From Halomonas borealis (lineage in GTDB: Bacteria > Pseudomonadota > Gammaproteobacteria > Pseudomonadales > Halomonadaceae), in NCBI RefSeq assembly GCF_004798905.1, contig NZ_SDMO01000021.1, positions 1 to 37,090 of the forward strand: a stretch of 37,090 nucleotides of DNA, written 5' to 3'. The notes beneath the pieces were generated by a model. It was not told where the DNA came from. It ran no database searches and saw only the letters and a list, made by a program, of their open reading frames with translations. Made by a program: the position numbers and the translations under genes. The stretch's first letter is position 1; each line of letters starts with the position of its first letter. Of this stretch, positions 23,479-31,434 are shown piece by piece.

Positions 23479-24759
23479 CTAAGAGGCGCCCGAGAGGCGT
23501 ACGGCCTGCCAGCAGCGTGCCGAGGTGACCAGGTTGTCACGTACCTCGAGGATCTCCATGCGCACCGTGTCGATCTCCAGGCAGGCCGGCCCGTCGGGGA
23601 AGGCCTCCAGATGCTCGAGGATCAGGCCGTTGAGGGTCTTGGGTCCATCGGTGGGCAGCTGCCAACCCAGCGACTTGTTGACGTCGCGGATGTTGGCGGT
23701 GCCGTCGATGACATGACTGCCGTCGTCCTGGGGGTGAATCTCCTGGTCCTGGCCGGCCACGTCGGTGGTGAACTCGCCGACGATCTCCTCGAGGATATCC
23801 TCCAGGGTCACCAGGCCCTCCACGTCGCCGTATTCGTCTACCACGATGCCGATACGGCGCTTCTGTTTCTGGAAGTTGAGCAGCTGGGTGTGCAGCGGCG
23901 TCGACTCGGGGATGAAGTAGGGCTCGCGGGCCTCCTGCACGATGGCCGCCTTGGTCACCTCGCCACGCGACAGGAAGCGTGCCGCATTGCGCAGGTGCAG
24001 CATGCCGATGATGTTATTGATGTCGCCCTTGTAGACCGGCATCCGGGTGTGCTGGCTGGTGCGGATCTGCGACAGGATGGCGTCCAGCTCGTCGTCCAGG
24101 TCGATGCCGACCACCTCGTGGCGAGGCACCATGATGTCGTTCACCGTGACGTTCTCGAGATCGAGGATCGAGACCAGCATGGCCTGGTGGCGGCGCGGGA
24201 TCAGCGGCCCGGCCTCGTGAACCACGGTGCGCAGCTCATCACGGGTCAGGTTGTCGCCGCCGCCCTCCAGGGTCCGGACGCCGAGCAGGCGCAGCAGGCC
24301 GTTGGAGATGGCGTTGACCAGCCATACCAGCGGGTAGAGCAGCTTGAGCAGCGGCTCCAGCACCCGCGATGCCGGGTAGGCGATGCGCTCCGGCTTCACC
24401 GCGGCATAGGTCTTGGGCGTGACCTCGGCGAAGATCAGGATGGCGATGGTCAGCAGGCTGGTGGCGACCGCCGGTCCGGTCACATCGCCGAAGAAGTGGA
24501 TCGCGATGATGGTGGCGATCGAGGCCGCGAGATTGTTGACGAAGTTGTTGCCGATCAGGATCACACCGATCAGGCGGTCGGGGCGCCCCAGCAGGCGCAT
24601 GACTCGCTGGGCTCGGCGCTCCCCTTCGTTGGCCCGGTGGCTCAGACGGTAGCGGTTGAGCGACATCATGCCGGTCTCGGAGCTCGAGAAGAAGGCGGAC
24701 AGGCAGATGAGCAGCAGCAGCAGGCCGAACAGCAATCCCAGGGGGAAATCGTCGTTCAA
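23479..24759 (-). CDS. corB: CorB/CNNM-type transporter with CBS domains
   Basis: 426 residues. The N-terminal DUF21/CNNM domain (about 1-175) has four membrane segments and the motif AFFSSSETGMMSLN typical of the family. It is followed by a CBS pair (about 200-330; DIMVPRHEVVGID and RIGIVVDEYGDVEGLVTLED) and a C-terminal CorC_HlyC domain (about 335-420). Family members transport magnesium or cobalt, or regulate such transport. The start is a TTG (24757-24759), with GAGGA about 9 nt upstream. It is directly upstream of ypjD, the same order as E. coli yfjD-ypjD beside ffh. Confidence 0.92.
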   Translation of the reverse strand: MNDDFPLGLLFGLLLLLICLSAFFSSSETGMMSLNRYRLSHRANEGERRAQRVMRLLGRPDRLIGVILIGNNFVNNLAASIATIIAIHFFGDVTGPAVATSLLTIAILIFAEVTPKTYAAVKPERIAYPASRVLEPLLKLLYPLVWLVNAISNGLLRLLGVRTLEGGGDNLTRDELRTVVHEAGPLIPRRHQAMLVSILDLENVTVNDIMVPRHEVVGIDLDDELDAILSQIRTSQHTRMPVYKGDINNIIGMLHLRNAARFLSRGEVTKAAIVQEAREPYFIPESTPLHTQLLNFQKQKRRIGIVVDEYGDVEGLVTLEDILEEIVGEFTTDVAGQDQEIHPQDDGSHVIDGTANIRDVNKSLGWQLPTDGPKTLNGLILEHLEAFPDGPACLEIDTVRMEILEVRDNLVTSARCWQAVRLSGAS

Positions 24760-24818
24760 GTCGAAGGGTCCTCAATCGCGTATTAAGGCTTGAGTTGTAG
24801 GGATGGGGGTCTTCGGTG

Positions 24819-25619
24819 TCAAGCGCTTGCCAGCAGGATCTCGAGCACGAACTTGGTGCCGAAATAGGCCAGCAGCAGCATGAGATAACCGCCGAGTGTC
24901 CAGCGCACGGCGCGCAGGCCGCGCCAACCCTGGCGATGGTGCCCCGTCAGCAGGGCGGCGAAGATCACCCAGGCGACCAGCGAGAGTGCGGTCTTGTGGG
25001 CCAGGTGCTGGGCGAACATGTTATCGACGAAGACGAAACCGCTGGCGATCGACAGCGTCAGCAGGATCATGCCGGCCCAGAGCAGCTCGAACAGCACGCG
25101 CTCCATGGTCGTCAGCGGCGGCAGCGACTGGACCACGCCGCGCAGGTGGTGTCGGCGCAGGGCATGATTCTGCACGCCGAGCAGCACCGCCTGGACGGCG
25201 GCGATGGCCAGCAGGGCGAAGGCCAGCGCCGCGCTCAGGGCGTGCAGGGCGATGCCAGGCGTCATGGTGGCACCCTTCTCGGGGCTCGGCCATTCCACCG
25301 CCAGCAGCAGCATGATGCCGGTCAACGGGAAGAGCCCGGTGGCGACGTTGAGGACCGGCTTGAACAGGCTGATGGCCAGCAGCATCGATACCGCCAGGGC
25401 GCCGGCCAGCACCACGCTGGTGGAGAGCCCCGGCAGCAGCGAATCGCCCTTGTCGAGCAGGCCTATGGCCAGCGGCAGGTGACAGAGCAGGCCGCCCACG
25501 CCGAGGCTTCGCACCAGGGTGTCGCGGGGCGATACTCGCCGGGCCAGGGTCAGGCCCTGCCACGAGGCGGCGGCGATATAGAAGATGCAGGCCACAAGGG
25601 CCAGGGGGAGCGCGTACAT
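24819..25619 (-). CDS. ypjD: YpjD, CcsA-type cytochrome c assembly family membrane protein
   Basis: 266 residues (E. coli YpjD 263) with eight predicted transmembrane helices. The family is related to CcsA/CcmC heme-handling proteins; conserved histidines include CHLPLAIG, IALHALSAALAF, and the AQHLAHKTALSL segment. Its exact function is unknown; it is usually next to corB and ffh, as here. The ATG at 25619 follows GGAAG; the open frame extends 57 codons further upstream but has no support. A TATAGT on the minus strand (25674-25679) may be its -10 box, divergent from the ffh promoter. Confidence 0.9.
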   Translation of the reverse strand: MYALPLALVACIFYIAAASWQGLTLARRVSPRDTLVRSLGVGGLLCHLPLAIGLLDKGDSLLPGLSTSVVLAGALAVSMLLAISLFKPVLNVATGLFPLTGIMLLLAVEWPSPEKGATMTPGIALHALSAALAFALLAIAAVQAVLLGVQNHALRRHHLRGVVQSLPPLTTMERVLFELLWAGMILLTLSIASGFVFVDNMFAQHLAHKTALSLVAWVIFAALLTGHHRQGWRGLRAVRWTLGGYLMLLLAYFGTKFVLEILLASA

Positions 25620-25722
25620 CGATGGCTTCCGTGTGCCTTCGCCAGCGTCCAGCAAGGGGGAAATGGAAAGGCCACTATACCGAATCCGCCGCGCATCGCC
25701 CAGCCGGGCGAGACGGACGGCA

Positions 25723-25751
25723 TGGAGACTCGCGGCCACAAGGCGTATAAT
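25723..25751 (+). promoter_or_regulatory. sigma70 promoter of ffh
   Basis: A perfect TATAAT (25746-25751) with TGGAGA (25723-25728) as a weaker -35, spaced 17 bp. Transcription would start about 80 nt before the ffh ATG. Confidence 0.6.
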
Positions 25752-25837
25752 TTCGCCCCATTGTGGGAAAGGCCCGCCCGGACACGCCATGCCGGGGCCA
25801 GAGCGGCTTCCCAGGCCATCGTTTGCGGAGAGGCCCC

Positions 25838-27259
25838 ATGTTTCAGAATCTCAGTGATCGTCTGTCCCAGACGCTCAAGTCGATCAAGGGTCAGGCGCGC
25901 CTGACCGAAGACAACGTCAAGGACACCCTGCGCGAGGTCCGGCGCGCGTTGCTCGAGGCCGATGTCGCCCTGCCGGTGGTCAAGGCCTTCGTCGACCGGG
26001 TGCGCGAGCGCGCCGTGGGCCAGGAGGTCTCGAAGAGCCTCTCGCCGGGCCAGCAGTTCGTCAAGATCGTCCAGCAGGAGCTCGAGGCGATCATGGGCGA
26101 GGCCAACGAGGGCCTGTCCCTCAAGGGTCGCCCGGCGGTGGTGCTGATGGCCGGCCTGCAGGGCGCGGGCAAGACCACCTCGGTAGCCAAGCTGGCCCGC
26201 TACCTGCGTGAGCGCGAGAAGAAGAAGGTGCTGGTGGTCTCCGCGGACGTCTACCGTCCGGCGGCCATCGACCAGCTCGAGACGCTCGCCCGCGAGGTCG
26301 AGGTCGACTTCTTCCCGTCGAGCAGCGATCAGCAGCCGGTGGCGATCGCCGAGGCGGCGATCAAGCATGCGGGGATCCAGTTCCACGACGTGGTGCTGGT
26401 CGATACCGCCGGTCGCCTGGCCATCGACGAGGCCATGATGGACGAGATTCAGGCGCTCAACGCCGCCGTCTCGCCGGATGAGACGCTGTTCGTCGTCGAT
26501 TCCATGACCGGCCAGGATGCCGCCAACACCGCCAAGGCCTTCCACGAGGCATTGCCGCTGACCGGCGTGATCCTGACCAAGGCCGATGGCGACGCCCGCG
26601 GCGGCGCGGCGCTCTCGGTGCGCCACATCACCGGCAAGCCGATCAAGTTCATGGGCATGGGCGAGAAGGTCGATGCCCTGGAACCCTTCCACCCGGATCG
26701 CGTGGCGTCGCGCATCCTCGGCATGGGCGACGTGTTGTCGCTGATCGAGGAGGCCGAGCGCACCGTCGATAAGGGCAAGGCCGACCAGCTGGCCAAGAAG
26801 GTCAAGAAGGGCGACGGCTTCGACCTCGAGGACTTCCGCGACCAGCTCCAGCAGCTCAAGAAGATGGGCGGCATGGGCGGCATGCTCGGCAAGCTGCCCG
26901 GCATGGGGCAGATGGCCGAGATGGCCCAGGGCCCGGGGCCCGAGAAGGAGATGGGCAAGCTCGAGTCGCTGATCAATTCGATGACGCCCAAGGAGCGCCG
27001 CAAGCCCGAGATCATCAACGGCTCGCGCAAGCGTCGCATCGCCGCCGGTGCCGGCCTGCAGGTGCCCGACCTCAATCGTCTGCTCAAGCAGCACAAGCAG
27101 ATGCAGAAGATGATGAAGAAGGCCGGCAAGAAGGGCGGCATGCAGAAGATGATGCGCGGTATGTCCGGCATGATGGGCGGCGGCGGCCCGGGAGGCCCCG
27201 GTGGAATGGGCGGTCCCGGCGGGATGGGTGGCCCCGGTGGCGGCCTGCCGCCGCGCTGA
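25838..27259 (+). CDS. ffh: signal recognition particle protein Ffh
   Basis: 473 residues. The order is N domain (1-90), GTPase G domain with GLQGAGKT (106-113), SADVYRP, DTAGR (188-192) and TKAD (246-249), and the Met-rich M domain (about 300-455) with many MGGM, MQKMM and RKPEIINGSRKRR motifs that bind 4.5S RNA and signal peptides. The C-terminus is a short Gly-rich repeat (GGPGGMGGPGGM). Ffh delivers nascent membrane proteins to FtsY. GGAG precedes the ATG. It is the anchor of the conserved corB-ypjD/ffh/rpsP neighbourhood; a separate promoter appears to drive rpsP. Confidence 0.98.
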   Translation: MFQNLSDRLSQTLKSIKGQARLTEDNVKDTLREVRRALLEADVALPVVKAFVDRVRERAVGQEVSKSLSPGQQFVKIVQQELEAIMGEANEGLSLKGRPAVVLMAGLQGAGKTTSVAKLARYLREREKKKVLVVSADVYRPAAIDQLETLAREVEVDFFPSSSDQQPVAIAEAAIKHAGIQFHDVVLVDTAGRLAIDEAMMDEIQALNAAVSPDETLFVVDSMTGQDAANTAKAFHEALPLTGVILTKADGDARGGAALSVRHITGKPIKFMGMGEKVDALEPFHPDRVASRILGMGDVLSLIEEAERTVDKGKADQLAKKVKKGDGFDLEDFRDQLQQLKKMGGMGGMLGKLPGMGQMAEMAQGPGPEKEMGKLESLINSMTPKERRKPEIINGSRKRRIAAGAGLQVPDLNRLLKQHKQMQKMMKKAGKKGGMQKMMRGMSGMMGGGGPGGPGGMGGPGGMGGPGGGLPPR

Positions 27260-27285
27260 GGCCCCCGGCTCGCGCGCCAAAAAGG

Positions 27286-27314
27286 TTTCCAAGCCAGGGA
27301 GATTTCCGTAGAAT
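27286..27314 (+). promoter_or_regulatory. promoter of the rpsP-rimM-trmD-rplS operon
   Basis: TTTCCA (27286-27291) and TAGAAT (27309-27314) are 17 bp apart. The leader would be about 145 nt. It includes a hairpin at 27410-27429: GTCG, bulged A, GGGC, loop CTC, GCCC, CGAC. Confidence 0.55.
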
Positions 27315-27467
27315 GCGGCGTCTTCACTGGCAGGTCCGCGTTTCGTCGCGGGCAGCGTCGTGACCGAACACCCCGGCGGCACATCCTCCGGTGTGCGGTC
27401 GATCCGATTGTCGAGGGCCTCGCCCCGACCGACAACCTCCGTAACTCAACCGAAGGACAGTCAACGC

Positions 27468-27716
27468 ATGGTTACCATTCGTCTGGCACGTGGTGGCGCC
27501 AAGAAGCGTCCCTTCTACCACCTCTCCGTGACCGATTCTCGCAAGGCGCGCGACGGTCGTTTCATCGAGCGTCTCGGCTTCTTCAACCCGGTGGCCCGCG
27601 GCCAGGAAGAGCGTCTGCGCATCGACCTCGACCGCATCCAGCACTGGCAGGACCAGGGCGCCCAGCTCTCCGACCGTGTCGCCGAGCTGGTCAAGGAAGC
27701 CCGCAAGCAGGCCTGA
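27468..27716 (+). CDS. rpsP: 30S ribosomal protein bS16
   Basis: 82 residues, standard length. It begins [19 protein letters not shown], the family signature; the conserved [12 protein letters not shown] block and the basic N-terminus bind 16S rRNA. GAAGGA is 10 nt before the ATG; an upstream in-frame start is rejected. It is first of the rpsP-rimM-trmD-rplS operon, conserved across bacteria. A leader hairpin (27410-27429) lies upstream. Confidence 0.98.
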   Translation: MVTIRLARGGAKKRPFYHLSVTDSRKARDGRFIERLGFFNPVARGQEERLRIDLDRIQHWQDQGAQLSDRVAELVKEARKQA

Positions 27717-27753
27717 GTCGCCTGATGCCCCGAATGTCTGAGGCAGGATCGCG

Positions 27754-28305
27754 ATGAACGCAGGTGCCGAGCCGAGTCAGGCCAACGAACACGTGGTGCT
27801 GGGCAAGTTGACCAGCCCCTACGGCGTGAAGGGCTGGCTGAGGGTGTATTCGTACACCAGCCCGATGGAGGGCATCCTCGAGTATGACGAATGGGTGCTG
27901 CGTCATCAGGGTCGTCTCGAGCGCTGTCGCCTCGTCCAGGGGCGCCCGCAGGGCAAGGGCCTGGTGGTCCGCCTGGAGGGTGTCGATGGTCGTGATCGGG
28001 CCGAGGCCCTGGCCGGCGCCGAGGTGCTGTTGCCCACGGCCGAGCTGCCTGAGCTCGATGGCGACGATGAGTTCTACTGGTACCAGCTGGAAGGCCTGCG
28101 AGTCGTGACTCGCGAGGGTGTGACACTGGGCCGCGTCGACTACCTCTTCGAGACCGGCGCCAACGACGTCATGGTCGTCAAGGGGCATGATGACGACGCC
28201 ATCGACGATCGCGAACGATTGCTGCCCTTCCTGCCCGACGATGTCGTGCAGGTAGTGGATCTCGAGGCCGGCGTGATGACCGTCGACTGGGATCCGGACT
28301 TTTGA
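27754..28305 (+). CDS. rimM: 16S rRNA processing protein RimM
   Basis: 183 residues. The N-terminal RimM beta-barrel starts at about residue 15 ([18 protein letters not shown]), and the C-terminal PRC barrel runs from about residue 105 ([15 protein letters not shown]). RimM helps assemble the 3' head of the 30S subunit and binds uS19. AGGA precedes the ATG. The stop overlaps the region just before trmD (the trmD start lies 18 bp on), so the genes are co-translated. Confidence 0.97.
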   Translation: MNAGAEPSQANEHVVLGKLTSPYGVKGWLRVYSYTSPMEGILEYDEWVLRHQGRLERCRLVQGRPQGKGLVVRLEGVDGRDRAEALAGAEVLLPTAELPELDGDDEFYWYQLEGLRVVTREGVTLGRVDYLFETGANDVMVVKGHDDDAIDDRERLLPFLPDDVVQVVDLEAGVMTVDWDPDF

Positions 28306-28322
28306 GTCGCAGCGAGGCCTCC

Positions 28323-29084
28323 ATGTGGGTCGGCGTGGTGACGCTGTTCCCCGAGATGTTCGAGGCGCTGACCCGTCAGGGCGTGACGGGCAGGGCGGTG
28401 GACAAAGGGTCCGTCGCGGTGGAGTTCTGGAACCCTCGGGACTACGCCACCGACCGGCATCGCACCGTGGACGACCGCCCCTATGGTGGTGGCCCCGGGA
28501 TGCTGATGAAGGTCGATACCCTGCGCTCGGCGATTCAGGATGCTCGCACGCGGGCCGAGCAGGCCACCGGAGAGCGTCCGAAGGTGATCTACCTCTCGCC
28601 CCAGGGGCGGAAGCTCGATCAGCGTGGCGCGCAGGAGCTGGCGGAAGGCCCACCCTTGGTGGTGGTGGCCGGACGCTATGAAGGCATCGATGAGCGGGTC
28701 GTTGAAGCCGACATCGATGAGGAATGGTCGATCGGGGATTATGTGCTGAGCGGCGGCGAGCTGCCGGCCATGGTGCTGATCGATACGGCGGCAAGGCTGG
28801 TGCCCGGTGTGCTGGGCCATCAGGATTCCGCGATCGAGGACTCCTTCAACGACGGACTGCTGGATTGTCCGCACTATACGCGCCCCGAGGTCATCGACGG
28901 GCGACAGGTGCCGGACGTTCTGCTCAGCGGCCACCATGGTGCCATCCGGCGCTGGCGGCTCAAGCAGTCCCTGGGGCGGACCTGGCTCCGGCGACCCGAC
29001 CTGCTCGAGGGCAGGACATTGAGCGCCGAACAGCAGGCCTTGCTCAAGGAGTTCATCGAGGAGTACGCACTGTCCACGCAATAG
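28323..29084 (+). CDS. trmD: tRNA (guanine-N1)-methyltransferase TrmD
   Basis: 253 residues from [13 protein letters not shown], the usual N-terminus. GAGG is correctly spaced; an in-frame TTG at 28302 overlapping the rimM stop is unlikely. The SPOUT trefoil-knot motifs are present: [40 protein letters not shown] and DCPHYTRP. TrmD methylates G37 of several tRNAs using S-adenosylmethionine, preventing +1 frameshifting. It is followed by a 154-nt gap holding a hairpin before rplS. Confidence 0.98.
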   Translation: MWVGVVTLFPEMFEALTRQGVTGRAVDKGSVAVEFWNPRDYATDRHRTVDDRPYGGGPGMLMKVDTLRSAIQDARTRAEQATGERPKVIYLSPQGRKLDQRGAQELAEGPPLVVVAGRYEGIDERVVEADIDEEWSIGDYVLSGGELPAMVLIDTAARLVPGVLGHQDSAIEDSFNDGLLDCPHYTRPEVIDGRQVPDVLLSGHHGAIRRWRLKQSLGRTWLRRPDLLEGRTLSAEQQALLKEFIEEYALSTQ

Positions 29085-29177
29085 GTCAGGGCGGAGGTGC
29101 AGGGCGTGTCCCGAAGGGCCGCACCTGTGTCACCAACAGCACTCCCGCGCGTCGAGCGATTCGAGCGCCGGGATCAC

Positions 29178-29212
29178 GATTCGCCGGCCACCCATTGCCG
29201 GATCGGCGGATC
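29178..29212 (+). other. leader hairpin upstream of rplS
   Basis: A 9-bp stem with one G-U pair (29178-29186 with 29204-29212, 17-nt loop) ends 12 nt before the rplS ribosome binding site (GAGGAG, 29225-29230). A second 6-bp stem AGGTGC/GCACCT lies at 29095-29100 with 29121-29126. The 154-nt trmD-rplS gap is long for this operon. Confidence 0.4.
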
Positions 29213-29238
29213 AGGTATGTTACCGAGGAGTTATCGTC

Positions 29239-29595
29239 ATGAGCAGCAAGAACAAGGTGATCCAGGCGCTCGAAACCGAGCAGATGAGCCGGGAAGTGCC
29301 GGAATTCGCCCCGGGCGACACCGTGACCGTTCAGGTCAAGGTCAAGGAAGGCACTCGCGAGCGTCTGCAGGCCTTCGAAGGCGTGGTCATCGGCAAGCGT
29401 AACCGCGGCCTGAACTCCGCCTTCACCGTGCGCAAGATCTCCCACGGCATCGGCGTCGAGCGTACCTTCCAGACCTACAGCCCGCAGGTCGACTCCATCG
29501 CCGTCAAGCGTCGCGGCGACGTGCGCCAGGCCAAGCTGTACTACCTCCGTGAGCGCAGCGGCAAGTCCGCGCGTATCAAGGAAAAGCTGGGCTGA
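29239..29595 (+). CDS. rplS: 50S ribosomal protein bL19
   Basis: 118 residues, standard length. The family signatures are present, such as [36 protein letters not shown], and [17 protein letters not shown] near the C-terminus. GAGGAG precedes the ATG. bL19 lies at the subunit interface and contacts 16S rRNA. It is the last gene of the rpsP operon; the 154-nt leader could allow separate control. Confidence 0.98.
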   Translation: MSSKNKVIQALETEQMSREVPEFAPGDTVTVQVKVKEGTRERLQAFEGVVIGKRNRGLNSAFTVRKISHGIGVERTFQTYSPQVDSIAVKRRGDVRQAKLYYLRERSGKSARIKEKLG

Positions 29596-29649
29596 GGCGG
29601 GACGCCCCCGCCGGCCAGTGGTGACGCGGCTTATCAGCCCGCGTGACAT

Positions 29650-29686
29650 CGAAACCCCGTCACCGCAGCCGCGGGGCGGGGTTTCG
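29650..29686 (+). terminator. terminator candidate after rplS
   Basis: A 10-bp stem CGAAACCCCG/CGGGGTTTCG (29650-29659 with 29677-29686, 17-nt loop) is followed by a few Ts. A smaller GGCGGG/CCCGCC hairpin (29596-29601 with 29607-29612) lies just past the rplS stop. Either may end the ribosomal transcript before xerD. Confidence 0.5.
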
Positions 29687-29711
29687 TCGTTCGAGGGCGA
29701 GGAGTGGTGCG

Positions 29712-30614
29712 ATGACGATCGGTGACGATGCCCTGGTGCTGATCGAGGCCTGCCTCGATGATCTGTGGCTGGGGGAGGGCGCCAGCGACCATACCCTGGC
29801 GGCCTACCGGCGAGACCTGAGTGCCTGGGCGACCTGGCTCGAGGCGCGTGATGCGTCGCTGTTAGCCCCCGGCGGCGAGACCCTGCCGGGCTGGCTGGAG
29901 GAGCGGCGCGAGGCCGGCTATCAGCTGCGCAGCAACGCCCGGTTGCTATCCAGCCTGCGGCGCTTCTATCGCTGGGCGTTGGCCGAGGGGCGGATCGACC
30001 ATGACCCGATCGCCGAGGTCCGCCTGCCGCCCTCACGGCCGTCGCTGCCGGACACCCTGGAGGAAGAGGAGGTGGAGCGATTGCTCGCCGCCCCCGACCT
30101 CGACAGCGAGCTCGGCCTGCGCGACCGTACCATGCTCGAGGTGTTGTATGCGGCCGGCCTGCGGGTCAGCGAGCTGGTCGGGCTGACCACCGACGCCGTC
30201 AACCTGCGTCAGGGCGTGGTACGGGTGCGTGGCAAGGGCGACAAGGAGCGCCTGGTGCCGCTCGGCGAGGAGGCCGTGGACTGGCTGTCGCGCTATCTGC
30301 GCACCGGCCGGCCGGCGCTGATGCGTGACCCCACGCGGCCGGCGCTGTTCCCCGGCCGCGGCGATGCCTGCCTGACGCGCCAGGCCTTCTGGCACCGCAT
30401 CAAGGCCCATGCGCGAGTCGCCGGCATCGATCGCTCGCTGTCGCCGCACACCCTGCGCCATGCGTTCGCGACCCATCTGTTGAATCATGGGGCCAATTTG
30501 CGTGTCGTACAGCTGCTGCTCGGTCATAGTGACCTGTCGACCACGCAGATCTATACCCATGTCGCGCAGGCCCGGCTCGAGGCCCTGCACGCCGACCATC
30601 ATCCCCGAGGCTGA
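29712..30614 (+). CDS. xerD: site-specific tyrosine recombinase XerD
   Basis: 300 residues (E. coli 298) from MTIGDDALVL, chosen from GAGGAG at 29699-29704; a longer frame extends 23 codons upstream. The catalytic set is complete: Arg151 (LRVSELVGL), Lys175 (RGKGDKERLVPLG), His246 and Arg249 (SPHTLRHAFATHLL), His272 (LLGHSDLSTTQIYTH) and nucleophile Tyr281. With XerC it resolves chromosome dimers at dif under FtsK control. It lies before dsbC with a 3-bp gap, the same order as E. coli xerD-dsbC-recJ. No dif-like site was seen here. Confidence 0.96.
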   Translation: MTIGDDALVLIEACLDDLWLGEGASDHTLAAYRRDLSAWATWLEARDASLLAPGGETLPGWLEERREAGYQLRSNARLLSSLRRFYRWALAEGRIDHDPIAEVRLPPSRPSLPDTLEEEEVERLLAAPDLDSELGLRDRTMLEVLYAAGLRVSELVGLTTDAVNLRQGVVRVRGKGDKERLVPLGEEAVDWLSRYLRTGRPALMRDPTRPALFPGRGDACLTRQAFWHRIKAHARVAGIDRSLSPHTLRHAFATHLLNHGANLRVVQLLLGHSDLSTTQIYTHVAQARLEALHADHHPRG

Positions 30615-30617
30615 ACC

Positions 30618-31358
30618 ATGAAACGAATCCCCCGTGTGCTCGCCGGCGGCATCTTCACCGCCCTGTCATTCCCCGCCCTGGCCCAGGATCCGGCCATCGA
30701 GCGGCTGACCGAGAACCTGGCGGTCGATGGCCGGTCGATGCCGGTGAAGGATATCCAGGAAACGCCGCTGGACGGTTTCTATGAGGTGCGGCTGGAGACC
30801 GGCGAGCGCTTCTACACCGATGTCGAGGGTAGCTATCTGCTGGTCGGCGACCTCTACGAGAACGCCGAGGGCGGGCTGGTGAATCTCTCCGACCAGGCGC
30901 GCAACGCCGAGCGTGCCGAGCGTCTGGCAGCGATCCCCGATTCGCAGCGGGTGATCTTTCGCGGCGTCGATGAGCCCAAGGCGCGGATCACGGTGTTTAC
31001 CGATACCACCTGCCCTTACTGTCGTCGTCTCCACGAGGAGGTGCCACGACTCAACGAGATGGGCATCGAGGTCGATTACCTGGCCTTCCCGCGGGGCGGC
31101 ATGAGCTCGCAGGGCGCCCGTGAATTGCAGCAGGTCTGGTGTGCGGACAACCCGAGCGAGGCGATGTCGACGGCCTGGCACGATGAGGGCCTGGAGGGCG
31201 ATAGAAGCTGCGACAATCCGGTCGAGGAACAGTATCATCTAGGCATGCAGCTCGGCGTGCAGGGCACGCCGGCCATCGTGCTGCCCGATGGGCGCATGGT
31301 GCCCGGCTATGTGCCGGCAGAACGCCTGGCGTCGCTGTTAGGCCTGAACAATCAATAG
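30618..31358 (+). CDS. dsbC: periplasmic thiol:disulfide isomerase DsbC
   Basis: 246 residues. A signal peptide (about 1-22, ending PALA before QDP) directs export. The N-terminal dimerisation domain (about 25-85) is followed by the thioredoxin-like domain with TTCPYCRR (Cys132, Cys135) and the cis-proline motif GTPAIV. Two more cysteines (VWCADNP and RSCDNP) probably form the structural disulfide. DsbC isomerises wrong disulfides and is kept reduced by DsbD. GAGG precedes the ATG; spacing to xerD is 3 bp, so they are co-transcribed. Confidence 0.95.
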   Translation: MKRIPRVLAGGIFTALSFPALAQDPAIERLTENLAVDGRSMPVKDIQETPLDGFYEVRLETGERFYTDVEGSYLLVGDLYENAEGGLVNLSDQARNAERAERLAAIPDSQRVIFRGVDEPKARITVFTDTTCPYCRRLHEEVPRLNEMGIEVDYLAFPRGGMSSQGARELQQVWCADNPSEAMSTAWHDEGLEGDRSCDNPVEEQYHLGMQLGVQGTPAIVLPDGRMVPGYVPAERLASLLGLNNQ

Positions 31359-31434
31359 ACGCACCATCAAGCGTGCGTGGGCCCTTGAGGCCGAATATCG
31401 CTGAGACATCTAAGCCGTCACGAGGGGGAAGACA

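Noticed and set aside
27180..27250. Gly-rich tandem repeat at the 3' end of ffh
   Set aside because: Such Gly/Met tails are common at the C-terminus of Ffh; there is no sign of an inserted element.
25550..27382. 610-codon open frame on the minus strand, antisense to ffh
   Set aside because: It is an artefact of high GC codon use opposite ffh; the translation is low-complexity and shows no domain, and ffh on the plus strand is unambiguous.
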